A stretch of DNA of 35,145 nucleotides, taken from NCBI GenBank assembly GCA_016928075.1, contig JAFGLJ010000001.1, positions 1 to 35,145 on the forward strand, read 5' to 3'. Made by a program: the position numbers and the translations under genes. The notes below the pieces were generated by a model. The model ran no database searches. It saw only the letters and a program-made list of their open reading frames with translations, and had not been told where the DNA came from. Within the stretch, counting starts at the first letter, position 1; each line of letters opens with the position of its first letter. This stretch comes from Bacteroidales bacterium (GTDB taxonomy: Bacteria > Bacteroidota > Bacteroidia > Bacteroidales > VadinHA17). Of the stretch, positions 16,067 to 24,282 are shown in pieces.

Positions 16067-18934
16067 TTATTTCATCAGCTCATATCCGTCTTTCTTGCCC
16101 TTTTCCATCTGGGAGATTCCTTCTTTCATCCAGTAAGGCATAGGTTCATCCTTAAGGTAATGATCAAAAAACTGCATTTTTCTTATTGACAGGTCTTTCC
16201 TGTTCGGTGTCTCCCTGAGGTTATGCTCTTCGCCATTATAGGTAAGCATCCATGCGGGTTTTTCCAGCCTTCGCAGTGCCACAAAAAATTCGATGCCCTG
16301 GTACCAGGGAACAGCACCGTCATCGTCATTATGCATTATAAGCACAGGTGTATTTATCTTGGGGACAAAGAATATCGGTGAATTCTCAATATAATGTATA
16401 GGTTTTTCCCATAATGTTCCTCCAATACGGCTCTGTGTCTGTTCATACTGGAACATCCTGCTCATCCCTGAACCCCAGCGTATACCACCATAGGCACTGG
16501 TCATATTGCTTACAGGTGCTCCCGAAAAGGCACAGGCAAACAAATCGGTCTGGGTTATAAGGTAAGCTATCTGGTAGCCGCCCCAGCTCTGTCCGTCGAG
16601 TCCGAGTTTTGTCCTGTCAATAAAATCATATCTCTCCAGCATTGCGTAAGTACCGCTGACAACAGCATTATAACAGCTCTGACCCGGGTATCCTATAACG
16701 TATGGTATATCCGGTACAAAAACCAAATAACCGTTACTGACAGCGTAAGTCCTGTTGATTGTGGAAGCACTGGGCGAAGGAGTATAATGCCTGTACAGGC
16801 CATCAGAACTGAGTTCATAGAAATATACTATCATAGGGTATTTTTTCGAAGGATCAAAATTCTCAGGCTTATATAATATCCCCTGTAATTTCTGTCCATC
16901 AAATGAATTCCATTCAACCAGTTCCGAAGTACCCCATATATATTCATCCTGCTGGGGATTGGTTTCTGATATTTTCGCCGGTTCTTCAAATGACAGGTCA
17001 CTGACATATAAATCGGGATATTGCTCGAAGGTCTCCCTCTGGAAAATCATAACATCACTGTCTTCTGCTTTTATGAAAGACCTGAAGGAATAAGGCTCCA
17101 TAATTATCGTCTCAGGGTTATCAGTCCTGTTTATCCTGGTTTTGAATAAACCATTATCCTTATTCTTTTCATTAAAGGCAGTCAGGTAAATTGTTTCTCT
17201 GGCCTCAAGGTACTCCTTATCATCATTACTCCTTCCAAAGCCCCGGTACCCACCTCGTGCAGTAAGGTCGGTGTACCTGAAGAAAGTGTTATTTTTTCTG
17301 CCGTATCCATTAGTTATCATCACGGGTGCTTCCTCTCCGCCAACATCAAATTTCCAGATATCAAAACGGTCATATATGAGAACATACTTTTCGCCCTCAA
17401 TCCATTTATCCACAACGCCATAAGGTCTTGGCTCGCTGGGAGTGTCATTCAACTCATTATAAAATGTCACATCGAGATCCGCTGTTAGGTCAATAACTTC
17501 GCCTCCTTCCGTCTTACGTGATTTCCAGCTCTTACTTTTAATGCACCAGAACAGCATATTTTCCCCGGAAGGCGAAAATTCAACAGATGATGGTGCCCTT
17601 TCAAGGATGAGTTTGCTTTCACCTGTATTTATATCGATCAGATAATAGTCCGTGTATCTGTTGGCATCCCATGAAGTAAGCTTGCGGTATTTCAGGCTTG
17701 ATTCTCCTATTACGCGGTCACCATCTCTCTTTAAAAAGAACCTGACACCTGGTATATCCTCTGTTGCCAGCTGGACCATTTGCCCGGCATCAATATGGTA
17801 AACTGCCTCGTATGACCTGTTCTTTTCTGATTGTAACTGTTCTTTTTGTTGTGGTTGCAGGAGTGGATCATGCCAGCTCCAGATATCAAGTTCATATTTT
17901 TCATCGGCCAGCAGTGTATCTTCGGGTTCTTCAACTGGTTTTTCCGCTGTTCCGAAAAATAATCTATCCCCTGAATCCGAAAATGAAAGCCTTCCGTTTT
18001 CACTCACTGACCAGCCTTCGGGCATTCCCGGGGTTTCAATATCCGCAATTTTGCTACATCCTGTTCCATCCCACAGGTAGAGATCATATACCTTCACTTC
18101 AGAGGTGTCGGATGTATAAATGAAGGCCATCTTGCTCCCGTCTTTATAAGGGGTCAGGCTCTTCAGTTTGCCATCTCCATTGAATATTTCTTTACTCTCT
18201 TCCAAACCTGTATCAAAAACAGATACTGTATAGTTCTCGACTTTGCTGGTATCAGTCTTTACCTGTACGTAAGCAACCGTTGTTCCGTTTCCGTCAATTA
18301 CATATTCGACAACGTCATTAAAACTATGCTCTGTTCCCTTTACAGGATTCAGAATAACCAGCTCAGTGCCTTCCACACCGTTATTCCTTCCTCCGCGACG
18401 GCCTCGGTCAGGAGCCTCCTGCTCTTCTTTTTCTTCCTCTTCCGCCTTTTCCTCATCCTTTTCTTTCTTTTCAGGCAAAGGTTTTTCCTTCAGGTATGCC
18501 ATCCAGCCACCTTCATCCTCGGGCAGTTTAAAAGATTTCACCCTTTCAATCAACGTTACGTCCTCTTCTCCGAGTACTTTGATCCCCATGTCATTCTTGG
18601 GCATCTCATCGGGTTTTTTCTTATCCTTCTTTGCCTGACGTGTCTCGCTGTATTCCGGTTTTATAAGAAATACATAATAATCGTTTCCCGGGGAGAAGGA
18701 AGCACCGTAACCCCTCACGAAAGATTCATTCTCAGCATTCTTACTGTCGTACAGGTACAAAATACCATCACCCTGCTGTGGATTTATCTCGTAACTTATA
18801 TAGGATCCGTCATCAGTGATCATGGTGCTGCTTAAGTTTTTCCAGTCATCATAAACCGAATGATCAAGTGGTTTCTTTTGTCCTGCCAGTAAAGCCGGCA
18901 GTAATACAAATAGTACAAATAGGGTTCTTTTCAT
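16067..18934 (-). CDS. Secreted S9 family (prolyl oligopeptidase-type) serine peptidase
   Basis: The 955-residue protein has a signal peptide (cleavage near LLAGQ, residue 19), a long beta-propeller-like N-terminal part and a C-terminal alpha/beta-hydrolase domain. The catalytic triad is recognisable: Ser783 in GQSWGG, Asp872 in HNDDDGAVP and His904 in GEEHNL. Such enzymes cleave peptides at Pro or other residues in the periplasm or outside the cell and are common in peptide-using Bacteroidota. Residues 149-184 (18383-18490) are a low-complexity insert of Glu/Lys followed by Arg/Gly, unusual for the propeller. The gene is monocistronic with its own promoter. Confidence 0.93.
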   Translation of the reverse strand: MKRTLFVLFVLLPALLAGQKKPLDHSVYDDWKNLSSTMITDDGSYISYEINPQQGDGILYLYDSKNAENESFVRGYGASFSPGNDYYVFLIKPEYSETRQAKKDKKKPDEMPKNDMGIKVLGEEDVTLIERVKSFKLPEDEGGWMAYLKEKPLPEKKEKDEEKAEEEEKEEQEAPDRGRRGGRNNGVEGTELVILNPVKGTEHSFNDVVEYVIDGNGTTVAYVQVKTDTSKVENYTVSVFDTGLEESKEIFNGDGKLKSLTPYKDGSKMAFIYTSDTSEVKVYDLYLWDGTGCSKIADIETPGMPEGWSVSENGRLSFSDSGDRLFFGTAEKPVEEPEDTLLADEKYELDIWSWHDPLLQPQQKEQLQSEKNRSYEAVYHIDAGQMVQLATEDIPGVRFFLKRDGDRVIGESSLKYRKLTSWDANRYTDYYLIDINTGESKLILERAPSSVEFSPSGENMLFWCIKSKSWKSRKTEGGEVIDLTADLDVTFYNELNDTPSEPRPYGVVDKWIEGEKYVLIYDRFDIWKFDVGGEEAPVMITNGYGRKNNTFFRYTDLTARGGYRGFGRSNDDKEYLEARETIYLTAFNEKNKDNGLFKTRINRTDNPETIIMEPYSFRSFIKAEDSDVMIFQRETFEQYPDLYVSDLSFEEPAKISETNPQQDEYIWGTSELVEWNSFDGQKLQGILYKPENFDPSKKYPMIVYFYELSSDGLYRHYTPSPSASTINRTYAVSNGYLVFVPDIPYVIGYPGQSCYNAVVSGTYAMLERYDFIDRTKLGLDGQSWGGYQIAYLITQTDLFACAFSGAPVSNMTSAYGGIRWGSGMSRMFQYEQTQSRIGGTLWEKPIHYIENSPIFFVPKINTPVLIMHNDDDGAVPWYQGIEFFVALRRLEKPAWMLTYNGEEHNLRETPNRKDLSIRKMQFFDHYLKDEPMPYWMKEGISQMEKGKKDGYELMK

Positions 18935-18960
18935 AACTGCAGTATTAGTTTATTTATGAA

Positions 18961-18990
18961 CAAACATATTAAAAGTAATTATGATGGAAA
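18961..18990 (-). promoter_or_regulatory. Promoter of the S9 peptidase gene
   Basis: On the minus strand TTTC (18987-18990), 18 nt, then TATGTTTG (18961-18968) approximates TTTG-N19-TAnnTTTG. The -7 box is 27 nt before the start codon. Confidence 0.5.
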
Positions 18991-19083
18991 GTTTTTCTTA
19001 TATGTTCTACAAACAATTATACAAAAACAAATGCACCTATTCATGGAAATTTTAGTATATTACTAAGTGCTAAAGTTCAATGA

Positions 19084-20982
19084 ATGACACGATTGCTCAA
19101 CATATCGCTTCATTTCGATTACTGGCCCCTTCTTGTTATCATCGCCCTGGCCTGGATTGTGCCTATGTCAATCTCCCTGCTCAGGCTAAGGCGAATACCT
19201 TCGGTTGTACTTGAAATCATCCTGGGTTATTTCGCAGGCAGATATCTTCTCGTCTATGCCGATGACCTCAGCATTAAAATACTTGAGTTCCTTGCCCTGA
19301 CCGGATTTATCTTTCTTATGTTCCTGAGCGGGTTGGAGATAAATATGGATCACATAATAGGATCTTTCCCAAGGAGAAAACCTAATCTTAGAAGCATCCA
19401 GAGAAATCCTCTTTTAATGGCCACCCTTTATTTCATCCTGTGCCTGCTTATATCATATGCTGGCTCAGAGAGTCTGGGTTCCCTGATCGGTATAGGCAAT
19501 ACGTGGTATTTTGCCCTGATTATGGTAACTACATCGGTCGGTATAATTCTGCCCGTTTTGAAAAGCAGGGGTGAAACATCAGGTTCGTACGGACAAATGC
19601 TCATCACCTCTGCTGCAATAGCTGATATTCTGAGTATAATCCTTTTCACTTTTACAGCTTATGTCCTTAAGAATGGGTTCAAGATTGAAATATTATTCAT
19701 ACTTCTCATTTTCGCATTGTTTTATTTGATGTACTGGATCGGAAATCGCTTCAGGCATTTAATTCTTTTCAAAAAAATATCATTTCAATTCTCACATGCT
19801 GCATCACAGCTAAGTATAAGGGGAACTGCTTTTCTGGTATTTATTTTTGTTGTGATAAGTCAGTTTATCAGCACTGAAGTAATCCTTCTGGGAGCTTTCC
19901 TGAGCGGAATACTGTTGTCAACCTTCCTTCATAAAGAACGTTCCCTGCTTCTGGTGAAGCTTGATGGAATGGGATATGGATTCTTTATCCCGATCTTTTT
20001 TATAATGGTTGGAGTCAAATTCGATCCTTATGCACTCAGGGAATTTGAAGCTTCTCTTTTTCCAATCCTGGTCATACTTTTAATATTAATGTATGCTCTC
20101 AAAATATTCCCGGCACTGATATGGACACGGCAATTTGGGATGAGAAAATCCCTGTCAGGGGGTGTATTGCTTTCTACAAGGCTGAGCCTGATTATTGCCG
20201 CATCTGCGATAGGTCTTGAACTTGGAGTTATCAGCTCCGGCATTAATTCCATATTTATCATTATGGCTATTATCACCTGTATTATCTCACCACTTCTTTA
20301 TAATCTTCTAAACACCAGTGTGGAAACGCCTCCCGACAGGACAATAATCGTTGGTGGCAGCAGCAAAGGGGTTCTGCTCGCCAGGCGTCTTAATATGCAT
20401 GAAAAGGTTTCGGTGATAATAGAAAATGATAAGAAAAGATATAAAGACCTCCTTTCAAAAGGATTCAAAACCTTGCTTTCAGACGGACTTGATCCCGGCA
20501 CGTATAAAAGCGTTAATATTGACCCTTCTAACTGGATATTCGTTGATGCAGGTTCGGAGGATACCAACATCAGAATATGCAATATGCTAAGGAAAGAATT
20601 AAAGCATGAGAGAATAATTTCAGTGGCTAATTATCTCGGCCTGGAAAGGAAGTTCAAAGAGCTTGATATTGTTACAGTTGACACAACAAGGGTTATTGCC
20701 ACCACTGTTGAAAATCTTATTGTCCGACCCACAACATATCATACTCTGGTTGATAGCTTCGAAAATTTCACCATTGAAGAAATAATGATAACAAAACCTG
20801 AACTGGATGGGCAGCAGTTAAAGAATATATTATTCCATAAAGATGCAATATTAATAATGGTGAAAAGGGACAATGAGCTATTTGTCCCAAAGGGTGAAAC
20901 CTGCCTCAGGAAAGGTGACATTCTTAATATTCTGGGTACCAGAACAGCCCTTGAAATTGCCAGGCAGACCTTTTCTGTTTAG
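19084..20982 (+). CDS. Monovalent cation/proton antiporter (CPA2/Kef-like) with TrkA-N and TrkA-C domains
   Basis: The 632-residue protein has an N-terminal exchanger domain of about 12 membrane helices (roughly 15-400), followed by a cytoplasmic nucleotide-binding TrkA-N/RCK region (about 419-535) and a TrkA-C region (about 545-632, with GQQLKNILFHKDA and RKGDILNILGTR). Such proteins exchange Na+ or K+ for H+ and are gated by nucleotide binding. The glycine-rich loop reads VGGSSKG rather than GxGxxG, so dinucleotide binding may differ, while the acidic residue at the end of the next strand (IIEND) is kept. It is followed after 127 nt by the ECF sigma gene. Ion specificity cannot be read from sequence. 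Confidence 0.9.
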   Translation: MTRLLNISLHFDYWPLLVIIALAWIVPMSISLLRLRRIPSVVLEIILGYFAGRYLLVYADDLSIKILEFLALTGFIFLMFLSGLEINMDHIIGSFPRRKPNLRSIQRNPLLMATLYFILCLLISYAGSESLGSLIGIGNTWYFALIMVTTSVGIILPVLKSRGETSGSYGQMLITSAAIADILSIILFTFTAYVLKNGFKIEILFILLIFALFYLMYWIGNRFRHLILFKKISFQFSHAASQLSIRGTAFLVFIFVVISQFISTEVILLGAFLSGILLSTFLHKERSLLLVKLDGMGYGFFIPIFFIMVGVKFDPYALREFEASLFPILVILLILMYALKIFPALIWTRQFGMRKSLSGGVLLSTRLSLIIAASAIGLELGVISSGINSIFIIMAIITCIISPLLYNLLNTSVETPPDRTIIVGGSSKGVLLARRLNMHEKVSVIIENDKKRYKDLLSKGFKTLLSDGLDPGTYKSVNIDPSNWIFVDAGSEDTNIRICNMLRKELKHERIISVANYLGLERKFKELDIVTVDTTRVIATTVENLIVRPTTYHTLVDSFENFTIEEIMITKPELDGQQLKNILFHKDAILIMVKRDNELFVPKGETCLRKGDILNILGTRTALEIARQTFSV

Positions 20983-21068
20983 GAAATAAGACTATCAACT
21001 TTATTCTTTCCCGGCTTTGTTAAAGAAGTAATACGCAATGCATAATGACAGTTCTTATCTATCTTGTT

Positions 21069-21093
21069 ACAACCTTTTAACAATTTTAGCGTC
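21069..21093 (+). promoter_or_regulatory. Candidate ECF-type promoter of the sigma factor operon
   Basis: ACAACC (21069-21074) with its AAC core at 21071-21073, then 16 nt, then CGTC (21090-21093) follows the general ECF -35 AAC / -10 CGTC layout. It ends 16 nt before the sigma factor start codon. No TAnnTTTG box is seen here, which suggests autoregulation. Confidence 0.45.
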
Positions 21094-21109
21094 ACTCAGG
21101 TGAAAACTT

Positions 21110-21658
21110 ATGGATAACACCGGCGATCATACAGCACAAATAATCGAAAAGTGTATCGAAGGCGATATTAAAGCCCAGTTTATACTTTATAAAATGTACT
21201 CGAAAGCGATGTATAATATTGCCATAAGGATATTGAATAATAAGATGGATACTGAAGATATTTTACAGGAATCGTTCATTACGGCTTTCGGAGGGCTGGG
21301 TGAGCTGAATAATGAAAAAGCACTTGGCAGCTGGCTGAAAAGAATAGTTATTAATAACTGCATCACTCATATAAGAAATAACAGGGTAATTTATGAGGAT
21401 ATAGAAGATTACAAATTTGATAACGAGGATGAACATCCTGAGATTGACGACTCTATTGATCCAACAATCGTCCATAAGGCGATCAAAGAACTACCTGACG
21501 GCTGCAGGACAGTGCTGGTACTGCATGCCCTGGAAAACTACAAGCACAGGGAGATAGCTGAAATGCTGGAAATAAGTGAATCAACCAGCAAAACACAATA
21601 CAGGAGAGCCCTGATGTTGCTGAATAATATGCTGAAACATAAAATATATGTCAACTGA
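21110..21658 (+). CDS. ECF-family RNA polymerase sigma factor
   Basis: The 182-residue protein has sigma region 2 (about 12-78; YKMYSKAMYNIAIRIL, then DTEDILQESFITAF and GSWLKRIVINNC) and region 4 (about 122-175; ELPDGCRTVLVLHALENYKHREIAEMLEISE in short form, with helix-turn-helix). Region 3 is absent, as expected for extracytoplasmic-function sigmas. The gene overlaps the anti-sigma-like gene by 11 nt, indicating translational coupling. A candidate ECF promoter directly upstream suggests self-activation. The regulon probably includes the secreted DUF4097-like protein encoded two genes later. Confidence 0.94.
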   Translation: MDNTGDHTAQIIEKCIEGDIKAQFILYKMYSKAMYNIAIRILNNKMDTEDILQESFITAFGGLGELNNEKALGSWLKRIVINNCITHIRNNRVIYEDIEDYKFDNEDEHPEIDDSIDPTIVHKAIKELPDGCRTVLVLHALENYKHREIAEMLEISESTSKTQYRRALMLLNNMLKHKIYVN

Positions 21659-22211
21659 TCTGGAAAAATATCTGAAAGAGAACAGGAAGAAACTCGATGT
21701 TGAATCCCCCGATGATGAGTCAATATGGGAAGGTATTCACAGTGGTATGCAGAATAATAAGCACGGAAGTGAGAAACCACCCGGGAAAATCATACTCATG
21801 CGTTTAAGGAATATTGCCGCCATAGTATTTATCGCTTTGCTCGCCGGTTATGTTATCAGTGATATTATAGGTGATATATCTCTTAACAGGAAAATAACCC
21901 TTGCCAGCATCGATAGTGAACTTGGCCAGAAAGAAAAGGATTATAAAGAACTAATCAGGTATAAAAAACAGGAAATAGGTTCATTTGATGATATTGATAA
22001 TGTGATTGTGAATGAACTGGTAGAAGAACTTAACAGGCTTGATACCATATACAATAATGTTATGGATGACCTCAACAGAAACGGTTATAATGAAAAGATA
22101 GTAAATATAATATTTGATACTTATGAGAAGAAAATGAGGATCCTCGAATTAATTATCATGGAAAACAATAAAACTCAAAAATATGAAAACGAAGAAAAAA
22201 TTGCTCTTTAG
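21648..22211 (+). CDS. Single-pass membrane anti-sigma-like protein
   Basis: The 187-residue protein has a cytoplasmic N-terminus (1-48, containing ESPDDESIWEGI), one membrane helix (about 54-74) and a predicted helical extracytoplasmic part (75-187). The C-terminal pattern LDTIYNNVMDDL...EKIVNIIFDTYEKKMRILE recurs in Bacteroidota anti-sigma proteins that follow ECF genes. It should hold the sigma factor at the membrane until an envelope signal frees it. The canonical zinc-binding HxxxCxxC anti-sigma motif is absent. It overlaps the sigma gene by 11 nt and the next gene by 29 nt. The function is inferred from position and topology. Confidence 0.82.
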   Translation: MSTDLEKYLKENRKKLDVESPDDESIWEGIHSGMQNNKHGSEKPPGKIILMRLRNIAAIVFIALLAGYVISDIIGDISLNRKITLASIDSELGQKEKDYKELIRYKKQEIGSFDDIDNVIVNELVEELNRLDTIYNNVMDDLNRNGYNEKIVNIIFDTYEKKMRILELIIMENNKTQKYENEEKIAL

Positions 22212-23499
22212 TCTGAGCCTGTGCCTGCTGGTCATTCTGGGGCTGAAGACTGCAGGTGGACAGGAGATTGATAAGACATATAAGTGGAATTATAAAGTAA
22301 ATCCCGATACATGGGTGGTCCTAGGCAATTATGATTCCGATATGGAAATACATACCTGGGATAAGCCTGAAATTGAATTTCACATGATAATACAGGCCGA
22401 GTTCAGAAGCCAGGATGATGCATCTGATGTTGACGCATACCTCAGGGATCTTGAATTTACCAGTATTGCCGGGAGAACAGAGATAAACTCGAAGTTCTGG
22501 AAAAGCAGGGCTAATATTATGGGATTCTCGACAATGGTTCTTGAGGGATTAAATACTTTCAGATACAAAAAATTCGAGATGGAATGTATTGCCTGGATAC
22601 CCAGGAATGCCAGCCTTGAACTGAATACCAAGTATTCGGAAATTAATATGGAGAATATTGGTGGTGATTTGAAGCTCGACTCGTATGATGATGAAGTCTT
22701 TGCAGGTACCGTTGGAGGTAACAGCTCAATCATCGCAAAGTACAGCGAGATGACTTTCACAGACATGAAAAATATTGATGCCGACTTATACAGTTGTGAA
22801 CTGTCTACCGGCAATGTAGGTGATATAAAAATCATTACCAAGTACTCCGGTATTAAATCAGGAAACGTTGGAATAGTGGATATTGACAGCTATGAGGATG
22901 AATTTGTCCTGGAGAATTGCAGCGACATCAAATATACAGCCAAATACAGTGATTTTACAACCGGGAAGGCCGGCAAACTCGTTGCCGACAATTATGAATG
23001 CGAATTTTCTGCTGACAGAATAACCGATGCAAGGATAGAAGCAAAATATTCCGAGTTTGATATTGCCAGCGCCGGTACCATTTACATAACCTCATCTTAT
23101 GAAGATAATCTGACCGCTGAAAAGATCAGCTCACTGAGTATTGATGAAACGAAATACGGTGATTTTGAAATAGAAGAAATTGAAAAAAATCTTACTGTAA
23201 AGAGTGCTTATGAAGATGATTTCTCTGTTGACAGGCTGGGTGGCGGACTGGAAAAATTGCAGATTGATGGTAAATACCTGAATATTGACCTGGGTATTGC
23301 CTTTAATTTCGACTGCAGGCTTAAAGCTACAATCAAATATCCGGAACTGGATTTTGACGATGATATTTTTAAAACAAAGTTGCACATCAAAGAGGGCAGC
23401 GATCTTGAATATGAAGGAATAAAAGGGACAGAAAGAGCAGGAATGCCTGAGCTTATTATAAGCGGCTACGAGGTGAATCTGACAGTTTCGGAATACTAG
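22183..23499 (+). CDS. Secreted DUF4097-like beta-repeat protein
   Basis: The 438-residue protein has a signal peptide (1-26, ending near TAGGQ) and an N-terminal beta domain (30-145). A repeat region follows in which KYS[EDG]-type motifs at 150, 186, 220, 254, 288 and 324 alternate with Y[ED]x[EDN]-type motifs at 168, 203, 237, 271, 306 and 343. This is a 34-residue period of two roughly 17-residue coils, suggesting a right-handed beta-helix of the DUF4097 adhesin-like sort with a tyrosine/acidic ladder. It overlaps the anti-sigma gene by 29 nt, so the three genes form one operon. A surface or periplasmic role under control of the sigma factor is likely; ligand unknown. Confidence 0.82.
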   Translation: MKTKKKLLFSLSLCLLVILGLKTAGGQEIDKTYKWNYKVNPDTWVVLGNYDSDMEIHTWDKPEIEFHMIIQAEFRSQDDASDVDAYLRDLEFTSIAGRTEINSKFWKSRANIMGFSTMVLEGLNTFRYKKFEMECIAWIPRNASLELNTKYSEINMENIGGDLKLDSYDDEVFAGTVGGNSSIIAKYSEMTFTDMKNIDADLYSCELSTGNVGDIKIITKYSGIKSGNVGIVDIDSYEDEFVLENCSDIKYTAKYSDFTTGKAGKLVADNYECEFSADRITDARIEAKYSEFDIASAGTIYITSSYEDNLTAEKISSLSIDETKYGDFEIEEIEKNLTVKSAYEDDFSVDRLGGGLEKLQIDGKYLNIDLGIAFNFDCRLKATIKYPELDFDDDIFKTKLHIKEGSDLEYEGIKGTERAGMPELIISGYEVNLTVSEY

Positions 23500-23503
23500 A
23501 AAC

Positions 23504-23600
23504 TGTTTAAGTGTTGAACTGTTTAGCTGTTAAATCGTTGAACTGGGTTTGTTGAAATGCTAATACCCGATTCAACGATTACACGGTTCAACAATTCAAC
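23504..23600. repeat. Intergenic repeat pair in inverted orientation, copy 2
   Basis: Plus-strand units TGTTTAAGTGTTGAAC (23504-23519) and TGTTTAGCTGTTAAAT (23520-23535), then CGTTGAACTGGG, face a reverse-complement copy at 23566-23600 beginning CCCGATTCAACGATT. The two arms can fold into a long imperfect hairpin between convergent genes and could act as a bidirectional terminator. The right arm includes the response-regulator stop codon. Confidence 0.7.
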
Positions 23601-24282
23601 ACATAAGCATATACCCTTTCCCTTTCAGGGTTTTTATTTCTACTGACCGGTCTTCAGAAAGATACTTTCTCAACTTCCGGACATATACATCCAGGTTACG
23701 CGAATTAAAAAAGGAATCGTCGCCCCAGACGGTCATTAACATTTCTTTTCTGTCAACAACACTGTTTTTATTGGCTGCAAGGATAGATAATATTTCTGTG
23801 TCACGGTTTGACAGTTTTATTTTACGGGGTCCGGAATGCAATTCATACTTCCACGGATAAAAAGTGTAAATTCCAAGATTTATTTTCAGACTGTCAGTCT
23901 TTTTATCTTTTTTTCCGTTTACTATCTGTAGCTGGTTCTCAATACGTGCAATAAGCTCCTCCAGGCTAAAAGGTTTTTTTATATAGTCGGTTCCACCTGA
24001 ATTAAACCCTTTAAGCACGTCTCTTGTTTCACTCTTTGCCGTCAAAAAGATAATTGGCATTTCAGGATGCAGCCCCTTGATATGGCTGGCAATGGTATAC
24101 CCATCAGCCGAGGGAAGCATAATATCAACAATACAAATATCAGGGGTGTATTCTTTAAGCAGTTGCATCATACTTCCACCATCCTTTAGCCAGTAGACAT
24201 TGTAACCTTCATTCTCCAGGGTATCCCTGACTATTTTACCGAGGAATTCCTCATCTTCAATATATAGTACCCGCGTTTTCAA
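23596..24282 (-). CDS. OmpR/PhoB-family response regulator
   Basis: The 228-residue regulator has a receiver domain (1-118) with acidic pocket Asp10/Glu11/Glu12, phospho-acceptor Asp53 in VDIMLP, Thr81 and Lys103 in YIKKPF, and a C-terminal winged-helix DNA-binding domain (about 130-228, ending LKGKGYML). It overlaps the histidine kinase gene by 4 nt, so the pair is co-expressed and cognate. OmpR/PhoB members bind direct repeats of 6-7 bp half-sites. A matching set, TTAAC(C/T), lies at 25799-25836 upstream of the operon and of the divergent GLPGLI gene. Confidence 0.95.
   Translation of the reverse strand: MKTRVLYIEDEEFLGKIVRDTLENEGYNVYWLKDGGSMMQLLKEYTPDICIVDIMLPSADGYTIASHIKGLHPEMPIIFLTAKSETRDVLKGFNSGGTDYIKKPFSLEELIARIENQLQIVNGKKDKKTDSLKINLGIYTFYPWKYELHSGPRKIKLSNRDTEILSILAANKNSVVDRKEMLMTVWGDDSFFNSRNLDVYVRKLRKYLSEDRSVEIKTLKGKGYMLMC

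Noticed and set aside
18326..18835. Plus-strand frame of 169 codons rich in Phe/Leu/Ser
   Set aside because: It is the complement of the charged region of the S9 peptidase; the apparent hydrophobicity comes from the antisense of Lys/Glu codons.
23504..23600. CRISPR-like array
   Set aside because: Units are adjacent without spacers, imperfect, and inverted relative to each other; no cas genes are nearby.
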